Part shown: one piece after another, positions 9,870-18,641 of the stretch | Numbering within the stretch: position 1 is the first letter of the stretch | Layout: each line of letters begins with the position of its first letter | Source: CBDCFV01 sp965203835 | Lineage (GTDB): Bacteria > Chloroflexota > Dehalococcoidia > Lucifugimonadales > UBA3495 | Reading direction: 5' to 3' | NCBI GenBank assembly: GCA_965203835.1 | Contig: OZ241919.1 | Span: 1,798,001-1,862,000, forward strand | Length of the DNA: 64,000 nucleotides | Made by a program: the position numbers and the translations under genes | The notes under the pieces: generated by a model | What the model was told of the DNA's origin: nothing | What the model saw: the letters and a program-made list of their open reading frames with translations, nothing else | Database searches by the model: none

Positions 9870-11479
9870 CCCAGAACAACGACCCGGTAGACGTCCTCAT
9901 CATCGGCGCCGGCGCCTCCGGGGCCGCCTTTGCCTGGAGCCTGGCCGACGCCAACATCAACGTCATGTGCCTGGAGCAGGGCGACTGGCTGGACCCGGCC
10001 AAGTACCCGACCACCCGCATTGACTGGGAGCTTTACCGGCAGGCCGAGTTCAACCCCAACCCCAACATGCGCGACATCCCTTGGGACTACCCGGTGAACG
10101 AGTCGGGCACCCCCATCGCCCCGTTGATGTACAACGCCGTGGGCGGCAGCACCATCCACTGGAGTGCCCACTTCCCCCGGATGCACCCGTCGGACTTCCT
10201 GGTCAGGAGCCTTGACGGCGTTGCCGACGACTGGCCCATGACCTACCAGCAACTGGAACCGTATTTCGACCTCAACGACCGCATGGTGGGCGTGGCCGGC
10301 ATCACCGGCGACACCGCCTTTCCGCCCAAGTCGGACAGGCAAACGCCGCCCATTCCGCTGGGCAAGACCGGCGACACTATCGTCAAAGGGTTCGAGAAGC
10401 TCGGCTGGCATTGGTGGCCGGCCGACAGCGCCATCATCACCCAGCCCTACGACGGGCGGGCCGCTTGCAACAACTGCGGCCCCTGCGAAATAGGATGCAC
10501 CCTGCGGGCCAAGGCCAGCGCCGACGTCACCTACTGGCCGAGGGCCATTGCCCGGGGAGCGGTGCTAAAGACCAACGCCCGCGTGCGCGAGATCACCGTG
10601 GGAAGCGACGGGCTGGCCGACGGCGTGATCTACTACGATGCCGAGGGCCACGTCCAGCGGCAGCGAGCCAAGGTCGTGGTCATGGCCTGTAACGGTATCG
10701 GCACGCCCCGGTTGCTTCTCAACTCCCGCTCCAGCCTGTTCCCCGACGGCCTGGCCAACAGCAGCGGGTTGCTGGGACGGAACCTGATGTTCCACCCGGT
10801 CTCGATGGTCATGGGGGTATTCGACGAGCGCTTGGACGGATACCAAGGCCCCTTGGGTTGCTCCGTCGTAAGCTCCCAGTTCTACGAGACCGACCTTTCC
10901 CGGGGTTTCGTGCGCGGGTACCAGTTCCAGGTACTCCGGAGCTCCGGGCCCGCCATTACCGCCCAAGGCTTCACCAACAGGGTCGGCATTCCTTGGGGGC
11001 AGGACCACCACCGGGTGTTCGATGAACGCTTCGGCCGCACCATCACCGTCTCCGTCATGGGAGAAGACCTGCCCGAGACCCAGAACCGCGTCGAGCTGGA
11101 CCCGGACATCGCCGACAGCGACGGCATTCCCGCCCCCAAAGTCACCTATGCCATGAGCGAAAACAGCCTGAAGATGCAGGACCACGGCATAGCCCGCGCC
11201 ACCGAGTTGCTGGAGGCGGCGGGCGCCAAGGAGGTGTTGGTCAATCCCCTGTTGCGGGCGTCGGGCTGGCACCTGCTGGGCACCGCCCGCATGGGTTCCC
11301 ACGTGAGCAACTCGGTGGTCGACGGCTACGGCCGCTGCCACGACGTGAAGAACCTGTTCATCATTGACGGCAGCGTGTTCGTCACTGCCGGCGCCGTCAA
11401 CCCGACCTCCACCATCCAGGCCCTGGCCTTGTACTTCGCCGACCACTTCAAGAAAAACTCCCGGCATCTGCTGGATTGA
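9866..11479 (+). CDS. GMC-family FAD oxidoreductase (gluconate 2-dehydrogenase-like large subunit)
   Basis: 537 residues. The N-terminal Rossmann motif IIGAGASGAAFA (about residues 12-23) binds FAD. The active-site His lies in WHLLGTARMG (about 468), and the C-terminal block IIDGSVF..GAVNPTSTIQA is typical of GMC enzymes. A CNNCGPCEIGC cluster at residues 201-211 resembles the 3Fe-4S site of bacterial FAD-glucose/gluconate dehydrogenases. The next gene encodes the small subunit, so this is a sugar- or alcohol-oxidising dehydrogenase. No signal peptide is visible. No cytochrome c subunit follows, so the electron acceptor is unknown. Confidence 0.88.
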   Translation: MTQNNDPVDVLIIGAGASGAAFAWSLADANINVMCLEQGDWLDPAKYPTTRIDWELYRQAEFNPNPNMRDIPWDYPVNESGTPIAPLMYNAVGGSTIHWSAHFPRMHPSDFLVRSLDGVADDWPMTYQQLEPYFDLNDRMVGVAGITGDTAFPPKSDRQTPPIPLGKTGDTIVKGFEKLGWHWWPADSAIITQPYDGRAACNNCGPCEIGCTLRAKASADVTYWPRAIARGAVLKTNARVREITVGSDGLADGVIYYDAEGHVQRQRAKVVVMACNGIGTPRLLLNSRSSLFPDGLANSSGLLGRNLMFHPVSMVMGVFDERLDGYQGPLGCSVVSSQFYETDLSRGFVRGYQFQVLRSSGPAITAQGFTNRVGIPWGQDHHRVFDERFGRTITVSVMGEDLPETQNRVELDPDIADSDGIPAPKVTYAMSENSLKMQDHGIARATELLEAAGAKEVLVNPLLRASGWHLLGTARMGSHVSNSVVDGYGRCHDVKNLFIIDGSVFVTAGAVNPTSTIQALALYFADHFKKNSRHLLD

Positions 11480-11489
11480 GGAGCGTCTC

Positions 11490-11951
11490 ATGCCCGCCTT
11501 TCATTCGTTTTTCAGCGACGCCCAAGCAGAGCTTGTCGCCAGCATCCTCGACCGCATTGTCCCACCCACCGGCAAAATGCCCGGGGCGGGAGAAATAGCA
11601 ATCGAGTACCTGGACAGGTTCGCCGGCGCGTCTCCGCAGCGCAAAAGGACTTTCAGCAACGGCCTTACCGGGATCGAACTCCGCGCCCAGCAGTCCTTTT
11701 CCAACGCCTTTGCCAGCCTGACCGGCGAGCAACAGGATGAAGTCCTGCGCCAAGTCGAAGCCGCCGACAAGGCGTTCTTCGACCTGCTGGTAAGGCAGAC
11801 CTACAACGGCTACTACACCAACCCCCGCATCATCGAGGCACTGGGCTTAGAAGCCCGCGGCCCCCAACCCCGCGGCTACCGCGTAGAAATGGGCAACATT
11901 TCGTTGATGGAAAACGTCCAGAGGCGCGGAAGAATTTACCGCGACGGGTGA
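11490..11951 (+). CDS. gluconate 2-dehydrogenase subunit 3-like protein
   Basis: 153 residues, starting at ATG 11490 ten bases after the large subunit. SFFSDAQAELVASILDRIVP matches the start of the mature domain of gluconate 2-dehydrogenase subunit 3, and the YYTNPRIIEALG and GYR segments fit its C-terminal part. Known family members usually carry a Tat signal that exports the complex. Here the protein begins directly with the mature domain, so the complex may stay in the cytoplasm or be secreted by another route. Confidence 0.8.
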   Translation: MPAFHSFFSDAQAELVASILDRIVPPTGKMPGAGEIAIEYLDRFAGASPQRKRTFSNGLTGIELRAQQSFSNAFASLTGEQQDEVLRQVEAADKAFFDLLVRQTYNGYYTNPRIIEALGLEARGPQPRGYRVEMGNISLMENVQRRGRIYRDG

Positions 11952-11959
11952 GGGATAAC

Positions 11960-12096
11960 GAAAGGCCGGCACCTCCTGTATCTCCACCACCTCCGAAACT
12001 CCCGCCGTGCCACCGTCACCTTTACCCTACGCTCCCGCAACCGCTTCAGCAGCTTTATCAAAAGCAGCGCGCCGACTGTCGGCGGATTCGCCAATT
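11960..12096 (-). pseudogene. 3'-end fragment of a methylase-nuclease gene
   Basis: The minus strand encodes KVTVARREFRRWWR, matching VTVTVARRELRRWLR at the C-terminus of the methylase at 13592-16747. At DNA level 11987-12020 matches 13652-13685 at 32 of 34 bases, in the same orientation. No start codon or upstream domains are present. The HigBA module lies exactly between the two copies, so this is a duplicated gene end rather than an independent gene. Confidence 0.75.
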
Positions 12097-12121
12097 GTCT
12101 AACTGTTAAGGTTCTTCACTC

Positions 12122-12145
12122 AATACTTGCGTGTATAATAGTATT
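12122..12145 (+). promoter_or_regulatory. promoter and likely operator of the higBA-immA operon
   Basis: A perfect TATAAT -10 box is at 12134-12139, 24 bases before the toxin ATG. It is framed by the inverted repeat AATACT (12122-12127) and AGTATT (12140-12145), a natural operator for the HTH antitoxin to repress its own promoter. No good -35 box is seen. Confidence 0.6.
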
Positions 12146-12162
12146 CACCCAAAGGGTGATTG

Positions 12163-12462
12163 ATGGAAGTCTATTTCAGAACAAATCAGCTCCGGCGCAA
12201 TTATGAACAGTCTGCCAGGGCAATTCGACAATGGGGACCTGAAGTTGGTCGAAAGTACATCACCCGTATCAACGAACTTCTCAGGGTAACAAACCTGCAA
12301 GAAGCTTACAAAATTCGAGCCATGCGTCTACACCCGCTTAAAGGACCTAAGGAGGGGTCGCTGTCTATATATCTCGCAGGCAGGTGGCGACTTATAGTCA
12401 CGGCGGACGATACGGAGGAGTCGGTTGTAATAGAGGAGGTCAGCAACCATTATGACGATTGA
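12163..12462 (+). CDS. higB: HigB/RelE-type toxin
   Basis: 99 residues with the HigB pattern: MEVYFRTNQLRR at the start, a long helix with GRKYITRINEL, then MRLHPLKGP and LSIYLAGRWRLIVTADD before a final VVIEEVSNHYDD. Known HigB toxins cut mRNA on translating ribosomes. The toxin comes first and the antitoxin gene overlaps it by 11 bases, the inverted order typical of HigBA. ATG 12163 has AAAGGG 6 bases upstream. Confidence 0.85.
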   Translation: MEVYFRTNQLRRNYEQSARAIRQWGPEVGRKYITRINELLRVTNLQEAYKIRAMRLHPLKGPKEGSLSIYLAGRWRLIVTADDTEESVVIEEVSNHYDD

Positions 12463-13555
12463 GAAACTGGGTGAGTTGTCAGACTTGCCTATTCCCCCGG
12501 GAGATGTATTGGAGGAGGAACTGGAAGTACGGGGAATGACGCAAAAGGAATTAGCGGCAAGACTGGGCAGGCCACCACAGGCAGTAAATGAGATCATCAA
12601 GGGAAAGAAGGCGATCACTCCGGACACTGCCATTGGGTTGGAGAAGGTTCTTGGTATAGAGGCAAAGTTCTGGACCGGCCTCGAAGCGGACTACCGCATG
12701 GTCTTGGCCAGAAATCGCGAGCGGGAAGCTCTCTCCGCCAATTTGGATTATCTGAAAGAATACCCCATCAAAGAAATGGTCAAGCGTGGTTGGATGAACG
12801 CCGGAAGAGATAAAGTAGGCAATCTAAAAGCATTGCTGAATTTCCTTGGCGTCGCCACTCCCGAGCCCAAAGCATACCACGCAGCCGTAGGGTTTCGAAT
12901 AACTGAATCGGCGCAGCAAAACTTTTCTCCCGGCGCCCTTGCCGCTTGGCTCCGACAGGGAGAAATAGTCGCAAGTGGGATTCCCACGACCGGTTACAAC
13001 GAGCAAGCCTTCATGGACGCGCTTGTCAGAATCAGGGGAATGACCGGACTCTCACCTGAAGAGTTTATCCCCGAGATGTCAACCCTCTGCGCTCAATCCG
13101 GTGTGGTGTTTTGCATGGTCCAAGAACTTCCGAAAAGCGGCGCCAATGGGGTTGCGCGATGGCTCACCGATGGGAAAGCCATGATTCAGATGAACATCAG
13201 GGGGAAGTGGGCCGACATTTTCTGGTTCACCTTCTTCCATGAAGCCTGCCATCTGCTCAAACACAAAACCCAACGCCGCATCGTTATCGACGGGCTGGAC
13301 CCTGACCCGGACCTGGCGGAGGCAGAAGCGGAAGCCGACCAGTTTGCGCGAGACTTGCTTATCGCTCCCGACGCTTGGAAAGAATTCTGTGAAGCTGGCC
13401 GTTTCACGTCCGGCGCCATCACCGCGTTTGCCCAGACCGTCGGCATCGCGCCTTTTGTAGTGGTCGGAAGATTGCAGAAGGAGGGCAGGATTGGCTACAA
13501 CCGCCTGACCAATCTGAAACGGCGTTATCAGTGGGTAGCCGATTCGTGGGAATAA
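12452..13555 (+). CDS. higA: HigA antitoxin fused to an ImmA/IrrE metallopeptidase
   Basis: 367 residues with two domains. Residues ~15-85 are a HigA-type XRE helix-turn-helix (GDVLEEELEVRGMTQKELAA, PPQAVNEIIKGKKAITPDTA). Residues ~220-340 are an ImmA/IrrE zinc protease with HEACH at about 263-267 and a downstream acidic ligand region (AEAEADQFARDLLI). The HTH should repress the higBA promoter and bind the toxin. The protease may cleave a repressor or the antitoxin itself under stress, as known ImmA proteins do; which target is inference. Confidence 0.88.
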   Translation: MTIEKLGELSDLPIPPGDVLEEELEVRGMTQKELAARLGRPPQAVNEIIKGKKAITPDTAIGLEKVLGIEAKFWTGLEADYRMVLARNREREALSANLDYLKEYPIKEMVKRGWMNAGRDKVGNLKALLNFLGVATPEPKAYHAAVGFRITESAQQNFSPGALAAWLRQGEIVASGIPTTGYNEQAFMDALVRIRGMTGLSPEEFIPEMSTLCAQSGVVFCMVQELPKSGANGVARWLTDGKAMIQMNIRGKWADIFWFTFFHEACHLLKHKTQRRIVIDGLDPDPDLAEAEAEADQFARDLLIAPDAWKEFCEAGRFTSGAITAFAQTVGIAPFVVVGRLQKEGRIGYNRLTNLKRRYQWVADSWE

Positions 13556-13591
13556 CAGGACAAACCCGTGGACGCGGGGGATCATTCACCC

Positions 13592-16500
13592 CTACCCCAA
13601 CAACCGCCCTACCCCCCGCTCCACCGCCTTACCCTCCGCAGACTCCCGCAGCCACCTCCGCAACTCCCGCCGCGCCACCGTCACCGTAACCCTCTCCCGC
13701 TCCTCTCGTAATCGCTCCAACTGCCGCGCCGCACCCTGCGCCGCCGCCTCTCCCGCCTTGGCGATGGCAACGTGCCGCCGGTTCCGTGGATCGAACTCCG
13801 GTATGGGCAGCTTCCACAGGTGCTTTTGCAAGTGGCGGGCGCCGAATTGTCCCTTGGCCATCAGTGGGATTACTGCATCGTAGAGGGTCTGACTGTTGAT
13901 TATGGCCAGCAGGTAGTTGGCTTCCTGCATGTTTTTGCAGGTAATCCAGTACAAAGTGTAGTCAACTACGGCGTCATCGTCGTCAAGAAGCGCCGCCGTA
14001 GGAGTACCCGATTGGTTGTAAAGAACTCGAATGGGTCTCAACTCCGGATTCTGTTTCCATTCCAATTGCGCTGACAGTTTATGAAGATAGTCCAACTGTT
14101 CGAACAGGTTTAGCTTGTTGACGGATTGTTTGTGCGCATCCCAAAGACCACTGATAGTACGCCAGCGGTCCCGCATCCGACGTTCTAATCTACTCAGCCT
14201 GATGCCACCAACTCCATTGGCATCGACAGGTATCTCAAGATCAGTCCGCTTCATTGGCAGGATTGCTTTTAGAGGATCAAGGGTTCCATAAGGGACCAAT
14301 GTTTCGCCCAAATGAACATCGAACACATGACGCGACTCGATGGTCTGGCCGTTAATGACTGTCAGATCCAGACTGCGCCACGGTTCTTTGCTTTGAGAAC
14401 CACGCTGAGGGTTTACTGTGATGGTCTGGCCAGCTTGGATGATGGCGGGATTTTCGGTTTGAGTTACTATGAATAAACCACGTGGGAATACTGTTGCGCC
14501 ATTTCTGGTATACCCATCATAAACAGACTCCCCTACAACTGAAGTATCCGTTATCCCAACACTCTCCCGCGTCACGTCCTCCGCCCCAGCCTTGCCGCGC
14601 CACCGCTCCACGTCGCCCGACAGGGGGACGGCGGGGCTGACCACTCCGGCACGCTGGGCGAATATCACCGACGCCGGAACGGGGAAGAAGGTGTTGGGCT
14701 CCAGCTGCTCCAGGTCCCACGACGCCTTGTAGCTGAAGTCCGCCGCCAGCGTGGTCCCGCCCGGCCGCGTCTGCCACCTGCCCGTGCGCCACTTGGCGTA
14801 CTGGCCCGTCTGCAACGCGCTGTGGGGCATCACCATGCCGATGACGCCGCCGTCCCTCAGGTACAGGTCCATGCTGCGGGTGAAGAACAGCCCCGCCACG
14901 TCCTGGTGGGTGGCGTACCGGCCTCCCTGCCAGATGCCGTAACGCTGCTTGCTCTGCCGCTCCAGTTCCGCCCGCAGGATGCTGGCCGTCTGGTTGTAGT
15001 TTATCCACGGCGGGTTGCCGATGATGACGTCCACCTTGCGCCGGGCCAGCGCCACCGGGCGCACCAGGTTGCGGGTGTAGTAGGCCCAGATGTGGTCCCG
15101 GCCCTCGGCGTGCAGACCTTGCAGCGTGGCGATGGTTGCCGCCAGGGTCTCCCGCTCCGCCGAGTCGCTGATGTGGTTGTCGTCCAGGGCCAAGATGGGG
15201 TCTTCCCCGTTTTCTATGTAGGCGGCAACGTCGCTCATCAGCGAGTCGAAGTCGTTGGCCCGCTCCACCAAGCTCATGGGAAAGACCAGTTCCAGGACCT
15301 CCACCGGCGCGGCAACGGCTGCGGGCCGGTCCCCTTCCGGCTGCCGGTCCACTTGGATGGTTACCGTGTCGTCGGCGAACATCTCCCCGGTCTGGAGACG
15401 CAGTTGCAGCGCGTCGCCCAAGTAGATGGGCACCGCGACCTGGGCGTCGAACCCGGTCTGCATCACCGCGTCTATGGCCGGGCGCGCCGCCAGCGCCCAT
15501 GCGGCCCGCGCCAAGTGGACCGCCGCCGGGTGGACGTCGATGCCGGCCACCGATTCCAGCAACCTGTCCAGCACCTGCTTGGGGTGTTGGCCGCTATCCT
15601 TGGCGGCCTCCAAGTAATGGGTCACCGCCTCGGCCACGAAGGTTCCCGAGCCGCAGGACGGGTCCAGCACCCGCTGGTTCAACGGGTCGGTCACCAGTTC
15701 CCGCACCATCACCCGCGCGAGCCAGTCCGGGGTGTAGTACTCGCCCAGGGTGCGCCGTTCTTCCGGCGGGATGACCGTCTCGTACAACGCCGCGCCGATG
15801 TCCGGCGGGGCGTCCCGCCAGTCGAACTTGGCGATGCGTCGCGCCAGCGCCCGTATAGACGAGCCGCCGCCGACTTCCGTGGGCCAAGCGAAGAAGTCCG
15901 ATTCCACGATTCCTTGGAGGCCGGTGGCGTTCCAGAAAGCCCGCCCGTGCAGCAGGTCGGCGGGGTCGCTGGCCGCCGCCTGCCGGATGTCTATTCCGAA
16001 GGACGCCTGCACCACCATGCCGATGACCATGCTCAGGTAGGTGTGCCGGACGAACAGGTCGTCCAGTTCCTCGGTGGACCTGGCAACCTCGCCCAAAGCC
16101 GCCCGCAGCAGGTCGAACCAAAGTTGACGCTTTACCTTGATGGTCTCGTAGTGGGAGTTTTCTTGGAACAGCGTCCGCAGAGCGGCGATGTCCCGCTCGT
16201 ACCGGGGGCTGTTGGGGCCAAGGTGCTTCTCGATGTTGAGCCGGTCCGGCGGGATGCCCTCCAGCGACACCAGCGCCTCGTCCCGCAGCCACTCGTAAAG
16301 CGGAAGCCAGCCTTGGCCGTCCTGCAGGGTGAAGGCGTAGGGTCGGGCGGTCTTGACTGCTCCCGCCCCCGGCCACCTCAACAGCCAGTGCTTGCCGTCG
16401 GTAAGTATGCCGGCGCGCAGGCCCTTGCCGGAGTCTGCCGATGCAGCCAAGTAGTCGTCCAGTTGCTCGACGTAATCGGGGTTCGGGTCCAGCCCGCCGG

Positions 16501-16747
16501 TGGTGCCAATCCTTCGTTTCATTTCGACGAAGGTGTCCAGGGCCGTCAGATCCACGGCGCGGCGGGAGGCGTCCGACGGAGGGTTTTCTTCGTTGATTTC
16601 GCCGCTTTTGACCAGTCCGGTGAGAATCAGAAAGTCCCTCACCGCGCTGGTTATGTTAGCCTCCGCCTCTCCGTTCTCATGCCGCCGCAGTATCTCCGCC
16701 GCGCTCCCGGCGTACCGGGGATCGTCATAGTCGAGGTGCATCGTCAT
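13592..16747 (-). CDS. Type IIG-like restriction-modification protein (N6-adenine methylase with nuclease domain)
   Basis: 1051 residues. The N-terminal ~170 look like a PD-(D/E)XK domain (DTFVEMKRR at 71-79, then AGILTDGKHWLLRW). The central methyltransferase has motif I DPSCGSGTFVAEAV at about 360 and catalytic motif IV IIGNPPWINYN at about 572-582, as in Eco57I/PglX-type N6-adenine methylases. A C-terminal ~350-residue part would recognise the DNA target and ends in a charged helix. Both activities in one chain suggest a Type IIG enzyme; a PglX-like phage-defence methylase is the alternative, but no other BREX genes are present. Its 3' end is duplicated at 11960-12096. Confidence 0.82.
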   Translation of the reverse strand: MTMHLDYDDPRYAGSAAEILRRHENGEAEANITSAVRDFLILTGLVKSGEINEENPPSDASRRAVDLTALDTFVEMKRRIGTTGGLDPNPDYVEQLDDYLAASADSGKGLRAGILTDGKHWLLRWPGAGAVKTARPYAFTLQDGQGWLPLYEWLRDEALVSLEGIPPDRLNIEKHLGPNSPRYERDIAALRTLFQENSHYETIKVKRQLWFDLLRAALGEVARSTEELDDLFVRHTYLSMVIGMVVQASFGIDIRQAAASDPADLLHGRAFWNATGLQGIVESDFFAWPTEVGGGSSIRALARRIAKFDWRDAPPDIGAALYETVIPPEERRTLGEYYTPDWLARVMVRELVTDPLNQRVLDPSCGSGTFVAEAVTHYLEAAKDSGQHPKQVLDRLLESVAGIDVHPAAVHLARAAWALAARPAIDAVMQTGFDAQVAVPIYLGDALQLRLQTGEMFADDTVTIQVDRQPEGDRPAAVAAPVEVLELVFPMSLVERANDFDSLMSDVAAYIENGEDPILALDDNHISDSAERETLAATIATLQGLHAEGRDHIWAYYTRNLVRPVALARRKVDVIIGNPPWINYNQTASILRAELERQSKQRYGIWQGGRYATHQDVAGLFFTRSMDLYLRDGGVIGMVMPHSALQTGQYAKWRTGRWQTRPGGTTLAADFSYKASWDLEQLEPNTFFPVPASVIFAQRAGVVSPAVPLSGDVERWRGKAGAEDVTRESVGITDTSVVGESVYDGYTRNGATVFPRGLFIVTQTENPAIIQAGQTITVNPQRGSQSKEPWRSLDLTVINGQTIESRHVFDVHLGETLVPYGTLDPLKAILPMKRTDLEIPVDANGVGGIRLSRLERRMRDRWRTISGLWDAHKQSVNKLNLFEQLDYLHKLSAQLEWKQNPELRPIRVLYNQSGTPTAALLDDDDAVVDYTLYWITCKNMQEANYLLAIINSQTLYDAVIPLMAKGQFGARHLQKHLWKLPIPEFDPRNRRHVAIAKAGEAAAQGAARQLERLREERERVTVTVARRELRRWLRESAEGKAVERGVGRLLG

Positions 16748-16810
16748 CGCGCGGCAACCTTCCCCGCTCGCTATGAAACAATCTCAAAACTTGCCACAGC
16801 ATCAAACACG

Positions 16811-16858
16811 TCATTCCCGCCTTCTCTCGTCATTCCCGCGCAGGCGGGAATCCACGGC
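16811..16858. repeat. dispersed palindromic repeat
   Basis: ATTCCCGC-gcag-GCGGGAAT (16832-16851) with a preceding half copy (TCATTCCCGCC). It belongs to a family of palindromes found in at least ten intergenic spacers of this window. Confidence 0.8.
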
Positions 16859-16911
16859 TTAGGTCAACGATACTACGAAATCAGCGGCGCCAGCCGGTTT
16901 TGACATGGTCT

Positions 16912-17322
16912 CTACGTCTCAAAGCCGAGTGCGCTGGCAACCTCCAACTGCCGCTGGTCAGTGGTTATGAAAGTCAGGCCGCTTGGCGGAGAATCAATGT
17001 ATAGAGCATTCGCAACATGCCACAAGTCCGCGCCTCTAAGATAACCGGCCGACTGCGCCATAGCAATTTCAGGGGACAGCGGGCGGGCGGGAAACACCCA
17101 GTTAATATGAGTCAGTATGCCGTATGAAAAGGCTCGCCTTTCGCGCAAGAAAGCTGCTCTCACTTCCGCCTCCAGCAGGTTAGACGAGACTAGGAGCGGA
17201 AAGGAATTCAAGCACTGGTTCAGGACCTCCCAACCACGCTCCTCGAATTCAATAGCCAAGACTGCGGAAGTGTCCACGTAGGCAAGATTGTGTACGGTAG
17301 ACCGAGGCGGGATAGGAGTCAT
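16912..17322 (-). CDS. vapC: VapC-type PIN-domain toxin
   Basis: 136 residues with the PIN acidic residues in order: Asp in AYVDTSAVL, Glu in SSNLLEAEV, Asp in RGADLWHVANAL and Asp in TFITTDQRQL. PIN toxins are Mg-dependent RNases. The ATG overlaps the stop of the Phd-type antitoxin gene (ATGA), giving a coupled pair. Confidence 0.85.
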   Translation of the reverse strand: MTPIPPRSTVHNLAYVDTSAVLAIEFEERGWEVLNQCLNSFPLLVSSNLLEAEVRAAFLRERRAFSYGILTHINWVFPARPLSPEIAMAQSAGYLRGADLWHVANALYIDSPPSGLTFITTDQRQLEVASALGFET

Positions 17323-17597
17323 CCACGGTCAGCGAGGAACCGTTCCAATGCACCGGGAATATGCCCCCCTGGGCGCCGTGGCTGCCGAGGTACGCTTGAG
17401 GGTACTATTATCCCCTTCCGCACCAATTCTTCCCACCATGATTCGAACGTTCCGGTTGATTCGGCTGGCTCTTCAATCGGGCGTATTTCCGCAACGGGCT
17501 TGCCTCGGTACGACACCGCTACCGTCTTGCCCTCCCGCACCTGCCGGATAATCTCGGAGAATCGGGCTTTCGCTTCATGTATCGAATACGTTTCCAT
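17319..17597 (-). CDS. Phd/YefM-family antitoxin
   Basis: 92 residues starting at ATG 17597 with METYSIHEAKARFSEII, the Phd/YefM signature, then VREGKTVAVSYRGKPVAEI. The C-terminal half (SWWEELVRKGII, PGGHIPGALERFLADRG) is the toxin-binding tail. It pairs with the downstream VapC toxin. The upstream in-frame Met at 17636 precedes non-family sequence and was not used. Confidence 0.85.
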   Translation of the reverse strand: METYSIHEAKARFSEIIRQVREGKTVAVSYRGKPVAEIRPIEEPAESTGTFESWWEELVRKGIIVPSSVPRQPRRPGGHIPGALERFLADRG

Positions 17598-17719
17598 AAC
17601 AATGCTCAGCCTACCCAACCTGACCAACCTGGTCAAGCAGGGGCAACCCTGTGGTCATGCGACCGAGAGAAAAGGCACCAGGTAACCAGAGTGTTCTCCG
17701 GATAACGCGAAGAATCCCC

Positions 17720-18625
17720 TTAAGCCCGGCCGCGGAGAGTCGGATCCAGCTTGTCGCGCAGGCTGTCGCCCAGGAAGTTGCCCGCCATGACTATCAGGGA
17801 TATGAACATGCCGGGGAACAGCACCGTCCACCAAGCTTGGTTCATGTAGTTGCGGGCGTCGGACAACATGCTACCCCACGCCGGCGTGGGCGGGCGGATG
17901 CCGATGGTGAGGAACGACAGGGTCGCCTCCAGCAGGATGAGCCGCCCCAGTTCGTAGCCCGCCACTACCAGGATGGGCGCGACGGTGTTGGGCAGGATGT
18001 GCCTGAAGACGATGCGGATGTCGTGGGCGCCCAGGGCCCGCGCCGCCGTCACGTACTCCCGCTCGCGGATGGCCAGTGCTTGCGCCCTGGTAATCCGGGC
18101 GAACTCCACCCATCCCCTTACTCCCACTATCAGGATCAGGCTCTTCATGTCGGTGCCGATCAGCGACGCCCAAACTATGGCGATGAGGATGTAGGGGAAG
18201 CTGAGGAATATGTCCACGATACGCATGGAGATGCGGTCGGCCCAGCCGCCGCGGAACCCGGCTATGAGGCCGACGGACACGCCGACTATCGCTCCCAGCA
18301 ACAGGCCCAGACCGCCTACGGTCATCGACGCCCGGGCGCCCCAGACCAACCGGCTCCATTCGTCGCGCCCCATGTGGTCGGTGCCCAGGAAGTGGACCGG
18401 ACCGCCCTTGTTGTCGGCGACGCCTGGAGGCTTGTGACGCAGACCGAGGTTGTTGATCGTCGGATCGTAGGTGGACAGGGCTTGAGGCCAGATGGCAAAG
18501 AAACAGAAGGTCAAAAGCAACGCTGCGGAAACCAGGAACGCAGCGTCCCCCGACGAGCGGATGCGCAGGACTCCGAGCCGCCACCGGGACGGTTGGGACA
18601 GGCTTTCGTGCTCGGCAACAGCCAT
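17720..18625 (-). CDS. ABC transporter permease, DppC/OppC type
   Basis: 301 residues with an N-terminal extension, a first membrane helix (AFLVSAALLLTFCFFAIW), a periplasmic loop containing FLGTDHMGRDEWSRLVWGAR (conserved in DppC/OppC) and five further helices. The EAA loop EYVTAARALGA..RHILPN, which docks the ATPase, is intact. It follows the partner permease with a 16-base gap. No ATPase genes follow; they must lie elsewhere. Confidence 0.9.
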   Translation of the reverse strand: MAVAEHESLSQPSRWRLGVLRIRSSGDAAFLVSAALLLTFCFFAIWPQALSTYDPTINNLGLRHKPPGVADNKGGPVHFLGTDHMGRDEWSRLVWGARASMTVGGLGLLLGAIVGVSVGLIAGFRGGWADRISMRIVDIFLSFPYILIAIVWASLIGTDMKSLILIVGVRGWVEFARITRAQALAIREREYVTAARALGAHDIRIVFRHILPNTVAPILVVAGYELGRLILLEATLSFLTIGIRPPTPAWGSMLSDARNYMNQAWWTVLFPGMFISLIVMAGNFLGDSLRDKLDPTLRGRA

Positions 18626-18641
18626 ATAGCTAGTCCATCCC

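Noticed and set aside
14822..16903. Long 693-codon plus-strand frame
   Set aside because: It is antisense to the methylase-nuclease gene, which has recognisable motifs on the minus strand; codon composition is that of a shadow.
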